A DNA stretch of 64,000 nt, taken from the NCBI GenBank assembly GCA_022828595.1, contig JAKGHH010000001.1, forward strand, positions 145,471,017 to 145,535,016. Reading direction: 5' to 3'. Source of the stretch: Nelumbo lutea. Its lineage: Eukaryota; Streptophyta; Magnoliopsida; Proteales; Nelumbonaceae. This document shows positions 52,317 to 63,867 of this stretch, in pieces. Within the stretch, counting starts at the first letter, position 1; each line of letters begins with the position of its first letter. The translations under genes and the position numbers were made by a program. Under the pieces are notes generated by a model. That model was not told the origin of the DNA. It saw only the letters and a program-made list of their open reading frames with translations, and ran no database searches.

Positions 52317-52582
52317 GTCCGTTTGGTTTACTGTCAGAATTGAATCGGAATTGGAATGGTCTATTCCCATAATCAGTTTGGTTTAGACAGGAATGGAAAT
52401 AAAAATTGAAATCAACAGGAAGGGAAGGAAGTGGTAGGGAATGACCATTCCCTCAAATGGGGGAATACCATTCTAGCAGGAATGGAAATAAGATTCCGGT
52501 TTCACTCAACTAAATAATTAGAATTGGAATAGCCCATTCCGATTCAAATTCCAAACCCCTATTCCTGCGAACCAAATGGGGC
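52317..52582. mobile_element. Tourist-like MITE, copy 2
   Basis: Ends GTCCGTTTGGTTTACTG and, reversed, GCCCCATTTGGTTCGCAGG. The body repeats GAATTGGAATGG/CCATTCC blocks shared with copies 1 and 3. No clean target duplication is seen. Confidence 0.65.
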
Positions 52583-52715
52583 TAGTATATGTATTCTGTA
52601 TATGAGAACAATTGGATCTCAAATCAGTTTCAATCATACAATTGTAGTCCAGTTGCGTGTAACTCCATTTATTTGGACAGTTGAAAGTGTTTATGTTAAA
52701 GACAAAAAAGTTTTA

Positions 52716-52965
52716 GGCCCTGTTTGGTTTACGCGAATAGGGGTTTGGAATCAGAATTGAAATGGGCTATTCCAGTTCTCATTGTTTGGTTGGGTAGAAT
52801 TGGAATCCTATTCCCATTCCTGTTGGAATGAAATCCCATTCCTGCTGATTCCAATTCTCACTCCTATTCCTGTCTGAACCAATACAGATTTTGAAAATGA
52901 ATCATTCACAATTCCAATTCTGAAGAGATTTCATAGTTAATTCTGACTATAAACCAAATGAACCC
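52716..52965. mobile_element. Tourist-like MITE, copy 3 (250 bp, TTA duplication)
   Basis: TTA at 52713-52715 and 52966-52968. Ends GGCCCTGTTTGGTTTA and, reversed, GGGTTCATTTGGTTTA. The internal GGGTTTGGAATCAGAATTG block is shared with copy 1. Confidence 0.8.
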
Positions 52966-52968
52966 TTA

Positions 52969-54644
52969 GACTATATTTGGTTGAATCAATAAAATCTCTT
53001 CTTCTATGATGATAGAAGCATTAAACCTATCCGATTGATACATTTCCATCCCTAACTTATGCTTTATATCAACAGCCGAATGTTTGACAGCTTTCAACTG
53101 ATGGAAAATAAGGTGGGCCAAGCTTGGGCCGGCTTATCTCTGTAATTGAGATGGGCCAGAATTAGATTAGCAGCATATTGTAACTAACGACGCATGTTCG
53201 ACCAGCCCATTGTGTCCAATTACTGCAGTACTAGTATGATATTGATAAGACGATAATCATTTAGAGTAAGTTACTCATTGATTTTCTGCCGGCGAACCAT
53301 CTCATCAGTATACTTGATTCTCGAGTTTACATGCATTCTTGTAAAATTGATAAAAAATGTTTTGACGGTAAATATTGTATCCGATTTAGTATACTTCAGG
53401 AAGCTATACATTTATTTATATATTTATTAGCGTGCTGTGAGTTTCGGGAAATTCATGGTTAACTCAAAGAGTTTGAGTCATCACCCATTATTTAGAGGAA
53501 ATGGCCCCTCATTTTTATATTTAAAAATTTGATTTAAGTCTTTGATAGTGATTTCATTTTTCATGGACACAATCAAGAGATTTCGGGTTCTAACGATTGG
53601 GAGAGGGAAGGTATTAGACACCCGTCTCTCCAATCTGCTTTAACGGCCCAAAACATGAGTTATTCAGGCTTAGTTTCTTTTTAAGAAAAGGAAATAGTTG
53701 CATGAATTTCTTAAATTTGGAGGAATATACTTTCACCTTCTCCTAAGACCGGTTTTGAGGTAATGTTATCCGCTCTTAAGTGCTGATTTCCCTAAGACCC
53801 ATCTTTGTCTCTATTTTTAGTCAAGAAGAAATTGAAAACGATGGTTCTCCAATATTTTAGAACTTCAACCAACCAAAAAAAAAACTAAAATAAAAAACTT
53901 ACCTTTCGTATGTACCTTGACAAGAATTTTCTAGCAGTTAGGGGCTTCAAATGAAACTTGGGCTGAACGTTTCTAGTGGAATCTTGGGAAATAGGGGGTG
54001 AGGCTTGAGTTTGGCTTTAGGGATTTCAGGATTTCAAGTAGCATGGGTCCTTTACAGAAGTTGGAAAATTGCCATATTCTCCTTTCTAGGACCTCTCTTA
54101 GGTTTCCTTTCTTCAGTCCCCCCCCCCCCACCTTAAAATCAAATTGGATCAGTATTTATAGAGAATGGGAGGGGGTCAAGTCAGAATTCGCTTAGCTACA
54201 GTGCTTGAGATTTCATAGAGATTTTTCCCACAAATAGGCAAAGATTATTCAAAGAAATAAGTGCATGGTTAACTTTTCCTATTTGGTGAAACACTTTCTT
54301 TGATTTGGGAGTGGTTTTCATGGGTTTTGTGCGTCAAATGAGAGCTTAGGGCGTGTCAGATGTTGCAGTCCCATATTTGGGGCTGACAGTGGCAAAAAAC
54401 GTAAATTTGATGAATTTTTAAAAGTTATTTTGTCTTTTCTAAGCTCTGTTTGTTTGGTACAAACATTTCCATGGGGTTAAGGAGCTAACATCAGTCCCTA
54501 CCCTCTTAAGATTCTAGGTTGGACAACTGATGTGGTAGTTAAATCTGGTATATTGAAATGGTATCTTTCTAGCTTAACGATCAAATGGATGAATTTGGTC
54601 ATAAAATTTGGTGTGCTGGAGTTTTTTGGTTCTCTGAATTACAG
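52969..54644. other. Unassigned DNA
   Basis: No gene is recognised. A C homopolymer of about 11 lies at 54,118-54,129. The phrase GGGAAGGTATTAGACACCCG at about 53,605 resembles leader/LTR words of plant gypsy elements, so part of 53,500-54,400 may be a decayed LTR element, but no ends were found. Confidence 0.35.
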
Positions 54645-55019
54645 TGATGAGGTCTGCGTAGGTTTTCAAGACTACTATTCAGTCTTGATCACTAAGAGAT
54701 TTTAGGTTCAATGAGAAGAGAAAGTGAAGAAGATGTAGAAGAAAGAGTGATGGAAGAGCAATAGAACACAGATTTTGAAAAGAAGAACAGAATGTCAATC
54801 ATTCTGCCGCTGCCACTTTAAGTTAATATATATAGGTTATGCTAGTTACATGAAAGGACATATCTGCCCTTGGTGTTTACGTCATAACTGTGACTAGATA
54901 ACAACCAATATAAAACTGAAACTATAAATAACAAAATAACCACAGCTGTGACTAGATACATTCTACCCTACGGACAGAGTGGTACCACAACTATGGGGCC
55001 CACATCAATGTTCTCTACA
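54645..55019 (-). mobile_element. 3' LTR of copia element D (375 bp)
   Basis: On the minus strand it runs from TGTAGAGAACATTGATG (55,019) to GCAGACCTCATCA (54,645). A TATA motif (ACCTATATATATTAAC, complement of about 54,821-54,836) lies inside. The polypurine tract CTTGAGGGGGAG is immediately outside. No second LTR is in the window. Confidence 0.65.
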
Positions 55020-55111
55020 CTCCCCCTCAAGTTGGGAGTATATGTTCATCATTCCCAACTTGGATAGATCCGCCTCTAGCTTCTTTCTTGATACGGCTTT
55101 AGTAAGAATGT
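55020..55111 (-). pseudogene. Copia D: C-terminus of RNase H
   Basis: The minus strand reads ILTKAVSRKKLEADLSKLGM, the usual D-x-x-T-K-A end of copia RNase H, then a stop and the polypurine tract. The remainder of the element is missing into the assembly gap. Confidence 0.7.
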
Positions 55112-55211
55112 NNNNNNNNNNNNNNNNNNNNNNNNNNNNNNNNNNNNNNNNNNNNNNNNNNNNNNNNNNNNNNNNNNNNNNNNNNNNNNNNNNNNNNNNN
55201 NNNNNNNNNNN
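55112..55211. other. Assembly gap (100 N)
   Basis: Exactly 100 N, the conventional unknown-size gap. The left side is the end of copia D and the right side is the middle of the LTR of copia C, so at least the rest of D and about 1.14 kb of C's LTR are missing. Confidence 0.98.
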
Positions 55212-56020
55212 GGTATTATCCTAAATTGTCTTACACTTAACCTCTCAGCCCTTAATGATCAAGCACTACCCAACAAGAGAAGACCCTTCCCTCGGCTGCA
55301 AGGAACAGTGCCGCACTTTCTACTCACATGGATCATAGAAATTAAAACCTTTTGCAAATCTTTTGAAACCGTACATATACATACATATATATATTAATTT
55401 TGCAAAGCAAAATACCAACGATTGAAATCAACTGCCGGCTGTTTGGCTTCCATCAGAGAGAGTGCATTCCCGATCATTATCATTGTCCGACAAAGGGCTG
55501 ATCCTGTCACTATGACCACTCACTTAGATGAATTCTCAGACTGCCCCAACATGTCCAGGTTTTGACCCCCACTAAGGATCTCACTGATTGACACATCAAA
55601 GACACCCCGATCCGACACCTAGTGATGTGTCATAATCGAGTCTAGGGGCTAGGTGTAACTTTCCAGTTTTGCCCATCTGTCTCCAAGGTCTAGGGCAATA
55701 CTGGAAATCTGGTCCGGTTCAAGGGTTCAAGCAATCCCATACTGCATGTGCCTTGGGTCTTACCTTGATGGCCGAAACAAGCCATCCCAACACTTGGTGG
55801 CACATCAGTATCAGCCTTGGCAGGATAAATCTCCCCAGACTTATCTAATGGCTGTGAATATTTAAAACTAACACAAGTTTCTATAAGTGTCCAGTTTTAG
55901 GGTCTTACACAGAATTATACCAAACAACATGAATCAAACATGCACTTTAATTTCTTTCCACTAAATAACAAAAGTACATCAAATCCGATTGAAGCTAAGG
56001 GCATACAAGACTATCTAACA
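55212..56020 (-). mobile_element. Copia C 3' LTR, partial
   Basis: 809 bp starting at the minus-strand TGTTAGATAGTCTTGTATGC (56,020), cut by the gap at 55,211. It matches the inner parts of B's LTRs and, from 55,212, the 5' LTR at 63,662 onwards. Confidence 0.88.
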
Positions 56021-57737
56021 GCTCCCACTTGCACTTAGGTCCAATCTGGTACAAGCCAGAGTCCCATACTTTTCACGTGTTTCTCAAACTCTTTCTGTGT
56101 TAGTGGCTTAGTCAATGGGTCTGCCACATTATCCGCTGATGCTACCTTCTGAATTAGGACGTGCCCTCTACCAACGATCTCCTGCAGTACATGGTACTTC
56201 CTGTCGCTGTACTTTGACTTCGAGTGGGCCCGCGGCCCTTTATCCTGGGCGATCGCTCCATTGTTGTCACACAACAATGGGATGGGTGATGTGCTGGACG
56301 GAATCACTCCCAATTCGTGTATGAATTTCTTCATCCACACGGCTTCCTTGGCAGCTTCACTTGCGGCAATGTACTCGGCCTCGGTTGTGGAGTCTACAGT
56401 GGACCCCTGTTTGCTACTTTTCCAGCAAACAACACACAATCCTATCTTGAAAACATACCCAGATGTAGACTTTCTATCATCTGGATCCGACTGGAAATCG
56501 ACATCGGTATACCCCAGAACTTGTAGTGAACTACCATCGAATACCAGACAAAACTCTTTTGTCCTTCAAAGGTATTTAAGTATGTTCTTCACAGCAGTCC
56601 AATGCTCCTGCCCTGGGTTAGCCTGGAATCTGCTTACCACACTCACCGCCTAAGCTATGTCCGGGCGAGTGCACAACATGGCAAACATAATGCTCCCTAT
56701 GGCTGAGGCATAGGGAACGTCTCTCATGCCCTCAATCTCCTCAGAAGTCTTAGGAGACATCTTCTTGGAGAGAGTTACTCCATGTCTGAAAGGAACATTT
56801 CGTTTCTTGGAGTTTTCCATGCTGTACCTTTTGACAATTTTGTCAATGTAAGCAGCCTAGGATAATCTAGTTATCCGCTTCGATCTATCTCTATAGAGTC
56901 GAAGACCCAGTATGTATGAAGCTTCTCCAAGATTTTTCGTGGAGAACTGCTGTGACAGCCATACCTTGACCAAAGTCAACATTCCTACATCGTTCCCAAT
57001 GAGTAGGATATCGCCACGTACAATACTAAAAAAGTAATCTTATCCCCACTGGACTTCCTGTAAACACATGGCTCATCTGGATTCTGCTCAAAGTCAAACA
57101 TTTTGACGGCATAATCAAAACAGATGTTCCAACTCCTAGAAGCCTGCTTAAGTCCATATATGGATCTGTTAAGTTTACATACCATATGTTCCTGACCAGT
57201 AGCAATGAAGCCTTGCGGCTGCTGCATGTAGATTTCTTCACTAAGATCTCCATTCAGGAACGCGGTTTTGACATCCATTTGCCAAATTTTGTAGTTATGG
57301 TATGCTGCTACAGCTAGCAGGATCCTAATGGATTTAAGCATGGCCACGGGCGAAAAGGTTTCCTCATAATCGATGCCTTTATTCTGAGTATACCCTTTCA
57401 CCACCAAGCGAGCTTTGTAGGTCTCAATCCTACAATCGGGGCCCTTCTTCCTCTTCTAAATCCATTTTCAACCAATTGCTTTTACCCCGGAAGGCGGATC
57501 TACTAGAGTCCAGACTCCATTGGTCTCCATCGAGTCCATCTCAACTCTCATGGCCTCCACCCACTTCTGGTAATCTATGTCTAACATAGCTTCCGTGTAA
57601 GTCACGGGATCCTCCTCACTAGTCAAGGCTTCGACCAGGTAGGTATCCTGGTCATAACCATATCGGACTGGTGGTTTGGATACCCGGGTGGACATTCTAG
57701 GTTGGTCACTACCTGGAACTTGTGGGACATCTCCCAC
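56021..57737 (-). pseudogene. Copia C: reverse transcriptase and RNase H
   Basis: Minus-strand 57737-57468 and 57407-56985 give the reverse transcriptase (WVEAMRVEMDSMETNGVWTL, GYTQNKGIDYEETFSPVAM, WQMDVKTAFLNGDLSEEIYM, LNRSIYGLKQASRSWN), interrupted by a stop near 57,455 and a frame break at the YVDD region near 57,000. RNase H follows at 56439-56035 (STVDSTTEAEYIAASEAAKE, KYHVLQEIVGRGHVL, ADNVADPLTKPL). The polypurine tract and LTR follow directly. These lesions make it inactive, though it is less damaged than in A. Confidence 0.9.
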
Positions 57738-57763
57738 TGCTCCTGAGCTCTCCTCATCAAGAA

Positions 57764-58631
57764 CTATTTTTGACGGTGAGTGTCCATGAAATAATCGGAT
57801 TCTAAGAATTGGGCGTTTCGACTGCAGAACACTTTCTGCTCACTTGGGTCATAGAATAGATAACCCACTGAATCCTTTGGGTAGCCTATAAATAGGCAAT
57901 GACTGGTTTTGGATTCCAACTTGTCTGCACTTGTTCTTTTAACGTGTGCAGGACAACCCCAAATCTTCAAGTGTCTTACACTTGGCTTCCTTCCGGTCCA
58001 TAGTTCATATGGAGTTTTCGGAACTGATTTGGTTGGAACCCGATTCAGCACGTAGATAGCAGTCTCTAATGCATATCCCCAAAAGGATGTGGGTAATTCT
58101 GAGCGTACGAGAAGTGACCGGACCATGTCCAACAAGGTCCTATTCCTCCTCTCTAAAATACCGTTGAGTTGTGGTGTAGCAGGAGGAGTTAGTTGTGACA
58201 CTATCCCATTATCCTTTAAGTAGTCCCTGAATTCGTTAGAGAGATACTCGCCACCTCGATCCGATCAAAGGGCCTTAACTTCTCTCCCTAACTGTTTCTC
58301 GACTTCCTGTCTGAACTCTCTGAACTTTTCAAAGCATTCATACTTGTGTCTCATTAGGTACACATAACCATATCGTGAAAAATCATCTGTAAAGGTGATG
58401 AAGTACACGTATTGATTTCGTGTCCTAACACTCAGGGGACCACATACATCAATATGTATTAGGTCAAGTGTGCCTCCAGATCTTTCAGGCTTACCGTCAA
58501 ATGGCCGCTTAGAAATCTTACCTTGAAGGCAAGGCTCACAAGTGGGAAGATTTTCTATGGTTAGAAAATCCAAAGGACCATCCTTTACTAGTCTTGTGAT
58601 TTGATCAATACCGATATGGCAAAGTCGGTAA
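57764..58631 (-). pseudogene. Copia C: integrase
   Basis: Minus-strand 58573-58265 contains CEPCLQGKISKRPFDGKPER (zinc-binding/pre-integrase end) and LIHIDVCGPLSVRTRNQYVY with FITFTDDFSRYGYVYLMRHK (catalytic core). After a stop at about 58,264, 58201-57764 contains [16 protein letters not shown] and [18 protein letters not shown], the rest of the core and the C-terminal part. The D-D-E core is split by that stop. Confidence 0.9.
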
Positions 58632-58633
58632 TG

Positions 58634-59287
58634 CTAGAGGCACGTGGGATTAACTGTATAACGATTCCTTTTCTTGGGATTTTTGATCGATGTAGTTTCG
58701 GTTAGGTTAGTTTCTAGAGAAGGATGTAGAACATAGAGACCATTATCCAGTTCCCCGCATGCGATGAATTTATTATTCCGTTTAACAGTAATCACATTAC
58801 TAAAATAAACAGTATATCCATCAGCACACAATTTAGAAACAGAAATTAAATTTCTTCTCAGGTTCTGTACATAAAGACAATCTTTAAGTACAAGGACTCC
58901 TTCTCTAAAAACTAATTCTACGGTTCCTATTGCCGCAGCTGCAACACTTGCAATCATTCCCAAGAAAAGTGTCACTTCGCCATCACTCAATCTTCTGCTA
59001 ACTTTGAACCCCTGCAGTGAGTTACACGCATGAGTTGAAGCCCCGGAGTCAACACACAAGGACACAGAAGTAATTAACATATTAGTTTCTATGACACAAG
59101 TTTCGATGTTACCTTTCTTAGATTCCAGGTAGGCAGGACAGTTCCTCTTACAGTGGCTAGTCTGTTTGCAGAAGTGATAGACATCAGATGCCTTGTTCTT
59201 CTTCTGTTTCTTGGGTTTGGCAGCCTTCTTCTGGGGCTTCTTTGCCTTTCTCTTTTTCTTGCCCGATTTGTTAGCTTCAACAAGCAT
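58634..59287 (-). pseudogene. Copia C: nucleocapsid-like knuckle, protease and linker
   Basis: A 217-codon minus-strand frame. A very Lys-rich stretch (residues about 9-33) precedes a zinc knuckle read as FCKQTSHCKRNCP, which has lost the standard C-x2-C-x4-H-x4-C order at its first Cys position. Then the protease active site CVDSGASTHACNS, the beta-rich LFLGMIASVAAAAIGTVEL block, and NLISVSKLCADGYTVYF. It ends at a stop just before the pre-integrase block. Confidence 0.88.
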
Positions 59288-59314
59288 AACCAGAGGCTCA
59301 TCCTTTTTTAAAAA

Positions 59315-59901
59315 CTAATTCTCGGCCCTCTGCAACATATTGCTGAGTTCCTGGACGTTGACATTCAGCTTATTCATATTGTAGTTCATAGTGAACGCAT
59401 TGAAGGAAGAGGGCAAAGAATTTAGGATGGCATCCACTTGTGTGCCAAGATCTAGCCCGGATCCAAGAGCTTCAAGTTCGTTAATGTATCCCATCATCCG
59501 AAGACAATGGTCTAGAACTTTCTGCCCCTTCGACATCTGCAAGGTCATGAACAATTTCAGGACCTTCTGTCGAGTAGAATGTTTCTGCTCTTCATACATT
59601 GTTCTTAGACTTTCCAATATGTCCTTGGCTAGTTTGATCTGATCGAACTGCCTCTTTATTGAGTTGTCTAATGAGGCAATGACAAAGCAACGGGCTAGGG
59701 AGTTCTTATCCTCCCAATCTTGGTAACCCTCCTACGGGCCTCAGAAGCCCTATCACCCGGATGTTCCGGGGCAAGATTTTTCACCACCTTATCTAACTTT
59801 TCAGAAGTTAGGACCAACATAAGATTTCTGTACCAGTCGGCATAGTTTGGGACCTTAAGCTAGTTATCATCTAGAAGCTTTGCAAATTGACCATTTGCCA
59901 T
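59315..59901 (-). pseudogene. Copia C: gag
   Basis: The gag ATG is at 59,901 (minus; MANGQFAKLLDDN then a stop). The middle is frame-shifted around 59,730. From 59617 to 59315 the frame is open and typical of copia gag (QMSKGQKVLDHCLRMMGYIN, VDAILNSLPSSFNAFTMNYN, LSNMLQRAEN). Most of this part is absent from element B. Confidence 0.85.
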
Positions 59902-61688
59902 TTTCTGATAAAACAACAAAAACGTTAGTCCACAACCTTAGTTTGATTCATGTTACCTACATAGATATGGCTTTTAATCTATGTTCCATTCCTATTTATT
60001 CATCTCTGAGATTTTTCCTCCATTCTCAGTGACGGAGATGACAGAATGTCTCTGGAAATGTGGAAAATCACATAGGGTGCGTGAAGCCAACTGTTTCAGT
60101 TGCATAGCCCCACCACCTTTCTGGGACGGATCATATCCACTCATCAGATGAGTTTCCCTTTGGCCTCTGCCAGACATGGTTCAAAGTCATTTTCAAGTAA
60201 ACCTTTTTGTCCAGTGAGTGCACACCCATCATATTCAGGTTACGCCAAGGTACCGTGAGAGATTTCCCATTTTCTGGTGAAGCCCCTCCCACATCGGTCT
60301 ATGACGCCCCTATCATCTAATGAAACACTCTAACAGATCCAACAGCAAATGAATAGCCCAATTTTATGGTGCGTTTTCTCATTACTGATGAACCCATCAT
60401 TGTGCTAATGACGGAAGGCCTTTAGAGAGTCCATCAAATGGATCTCCCTATCACACACACTCATATCTGCTTGGAGGGAACAAAATTACACCCTAGTTCT
60501 AATTTAGGTCAAACCAAAGTTGCTCCCACAGACTTTCATAAAGTCAGATTTTTGGTGGGCCTCAATCGGCTAGGTGTTCCGTACGCATCCCTTTTCAGGG
60601 TTATGGGGCCCACCAAGTGGAGAGGGGTCATCCAATGACCTTAAGGGACACCATGGTAATGATATGCATTCAGCCATGGTGTGCGTAAGAGCCACTAACG
60701 AGTTAACATGGGCCAAGTGCTTATGGCCCATGGTCGCAGCACATCATACATCCAAACATCACATGTAAAGGAAGAATTGATCCAATCAATTAACTACTGT
60801 AAAGCCCATGGAATAGCCCATTTAAAAACCTAAAGCATTAACATTTAATGTTTACAAGGTGTATGGGCTGAATAGCTGTTAGTAGTTCGGCCCATACAAC
60901 TTTTCTCACAATAATGGGCTTTTGTAGTTTTAACCCTTTAAAACTGGGATTTACAGGTGGGCCGAATTAATCCCTATAATTGAACATCAGATTTGGAATA
61001 ACCTATGTGAGAAATATGGACTGAAAAACAGCCCCTTTCGAATCTCAGATTTGGTCCAAACAGTTTTGGTCCAATCTAGTCCGAAATGGTCCAAAACTGA
61101 TTTTCAATTCAAGAATTAATTCATGAGAGATCTGAAATTAATGATTGTTTATTTTAGACAATCACAAATCAAAAATATGGATTGTTCGTACCACTTGCAA
61201 AACAGAGGTCAAACATAAAAGTTACAGTTTCATAAACTGTAAATCGCAGTAGGCAATTTCTCCATCTGTGAATCTCCAGCGCCGCCATCTTCTTCCTTCT
61301 TCTTTAATCAAGAAAATAAATAAAACAGAAATCCTATTTCTATTAATTAATTACATTATTGATCAAATCCTATACATTCAGTCTAAAAAAAATTATTTAC
61401 AGACCGCATAATAATAAAAGGAAGAAAAAAAGGGTGCACAGACAATCTGCGCCAAATCTGCATTGCGATCTCCAGTTTTGAACAGTTCATTAAATAAAAA
61501 ATAAATAAAGAACAATTCTAAATAAATTTTTGGATTTAACAAAATTAATTTCAGATCAAATGCCCTTAACAAGAAACTATTTCTTGGAAAAAAAAAAGAA
61601 AGCAATTTGCGCAGATCTTGGCAGAACATTTTTTGTTCATCTGTGCAGGGTCAGATCTGATTTTCTTTTGGTTCAAGATTCGAACATG
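59902..61688 (-). other. Copia C untranslated leader
   Basis: About 1.8 kb between gag and the primer-binding site, matching B's leader. No gene is present. Its last ~415 bp (61,288-61,703) are part of an 816 bp tandem duplication. Confidence 0.7.
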
Positions 61689-61703
61689 TGGCTCTGATAC
61701 CAC
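61689..61703 (-). promoter_or_regulatory. Copia C primer-binding site, inner copy
   Basis: Minus strand TGGTATCAGAGCC directly after the LTR end TTCTTTTCA. This is the copy nearer gag. Confidence 0.8.
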
Positions 61704-62504
61704 TGAAAAGAATGGTAGGATCCATTTAATGGACGCCAAGAAGGGTGTGGAAAGGAGGGTGAATTTCAAAAAAAATTTCCTACCTTCTTCCAACTGGGAA
61801 TCATATTCCCTAAATTTAGAATACATTATTCAAGGATCCTACTTGAACCATAAACAAACCAGATCTGAACCAAAAGGAAACAGGAAGGATTATACCTGAT
61901 CCGGAGAAATAATATCTTCCAAAGTTGGTGTTCACGCCCAAAGAAGTGACCAAGATCCGCTCCTACTAAAGATGACACAGCTGTGGATGGAACGGAACCA
62001 GCAGGGTGTGTCCTACACACTGGATTCTTCACAAAAACCCTCTGGAAACCTTGAACACCGAATCCTTTTGCCTTTTTTGCAAGACTATTGTCAAGAACTA
62101 CTTTCTTCTTCCTTCTTCTTTAATCAAGAAAATAAATAAAACAGAAATCCTATTTCTATTAATTAATTACATTATTGATTAAATCCTATACATTCAGTCT
62201 AGAAAAAAAATTATTTACAGACCAAATAATAATAAAAGGAAGAAAAAGGATGCGCAGACTATCTGCACCAAATCTGCACTGTGATAACCAGGTTCGAACA
62301 ATCCATTAAATCAAAAATAAATAAAGAACAATTCTAAATAAATTTTTGGATTTAACAAAATTAATTTTAGATCAAACGCCCTTAACAAGAAACTATTTCT
62401 TGGAAAAAAAAAGAAAGCAATCTGCGCAGATCTTGGCAGAACATTTTCTGTTCATCTACGCAGGGTCAGATCTGATTTTCTTTGGGTTCAAGATTCGAAT
62501 CTGT

Positions 62505-62518
62505 GGCTCTGATACCAC
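62505..62518 (-). promoter_or_regulatory. Copia C primer-binding site, outer copy
   Basis: The same TGGTATCAGAGCC, next to the full-length 5' LTR. It is the site that would normally prime. Confidence 0.8.
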
Positions 62519-63825
62519 TAAAAGAATGATAGGATCCATCTAATGGATGCCAAAAAAGGTGCGGAATGGGGGTGAATTTCAAAAAAAATTTCCTACCTTC
62601 TTTCAACTGGGAATCATATTCCCTAAATTTAGAATACATTATTCAAGGATCCTACTTGAACCATAAACAAACCAGATCTGAACCAAAAGGAAACAGGAAG
62701 GATTATACCTGATCTGGAGAAATAATATCTTCCAAAGTTGGTGTTCACGCCCAAAGAAGTGACCAAGATCCGCTCCTACTAAAGATGACACAGCTGTGGA
62801 TGGAACGGAACCAGCAGGGTGTGTCCTACACACTGGATTCTTCACAAGAACCCTCTGGAAACCTTGAACACCGAATCCTTTTGCCTTTCTTGCAAGACTA
62901 TTGTCAAGAATTACTTTTTTGACTTCCTGTTGCTGCAAAGATCCAATCTTCCAACAGGTAGTGGCGGCGGCTGAAGGAGGAGAAGTCTAGGGACGAAGAG
63001 GGCAGAATTGTCTCTTCTCTCTTGAGTCTGTGAGAGATCAAATCTCAAATTGCAGGATGTGTTTCTTGCTTCCTCAAACCCCCAGTTCGAAATCTGATAT
63101 TTCTGCTGGGGTTTTCTCCTCTTTCTTCTTGATTAATAAACCTCCCAATATTTTGGGAGTTATCCCAATCCAAATCAGTATTTGGATAGAGGTTAATCTT
63201 AATCCTATTTGCTGATTAAGTTAGTTAACTCCTGATCGTATCAGGAGGTTACCAGATTCAAATCTAATTTGAATTTGGTCTCTTAGAGTGGATAAGGTCA
63301 AAGACCCAATCCTTTTACTAACACTAATCTCAGATTCACCCCAAGAACTGGTGATGATATCAACCCAGTTCGAAATGGGCTTTTGGCCCATTAAGTGTTC
63401 AATGTTTAACCAGTTTCCAACCTACAGCCCAGTTGAGCTTCTTTGTATGGCGTGGGACCCAAGCATTGATCTACACGCCAGTCACATGGGTTCGGCCCAG
63501 CCTTTATTACAATGCCCAGCCGAATTCACTAAAAGACTCAGTGACCCCCTTGAGCCCATCACATGGACCCGATGGGCCCAACACTTACATTAAGTGGTCA
63601 TTGGGCCAAGCCATCTTATAAAAACCCAGGGACTGTGGGCAGGTGCAAGATTAGCCCATCAGGTATTATCCTAAATGGTCTTACACTTAACCTCTTAGCC
63701 CTTAATGATCAAGCACTACCTGACAAGAGAATACCTCTCTCTCGGCTGCAAGGAACAGAGCCGCACTCTCCACTCACATGGATCCCGGGAATTAAAATCT
63801 TTTGCAAATCCTTTTGAAACCGTGC

Positions 63826-63867
<42 letters not shown>

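Larger units (their letters stand above)
61288..62919. repeat. 816-bp tandem duplication of leader, primer-binding site and LTR end in copia C
   Basis: Unit 1 is about 61,288-62,103 and unit 2 about 62,104-62,919. Landmarks recur with an offset of 815-816: TCTTCCTTCTTCTTTAATCA (61,291 and 62,107), GCTCTGATACCACT (61,691 and 62,506), AAAGAATG(G/A)TAGGATCCAT, and CAAGACTATTGTCAAGAA. Each unit holds about 415 bp of leader, one primer-binding site and about 400 bp of the LTR's inner end. The order along the element is LTR, site, leader part, LTR part, site, leader. Units differ by scattered substitutions, so the duplication is not a recent assembly artefact of identical reads. Confidence 0.85.
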
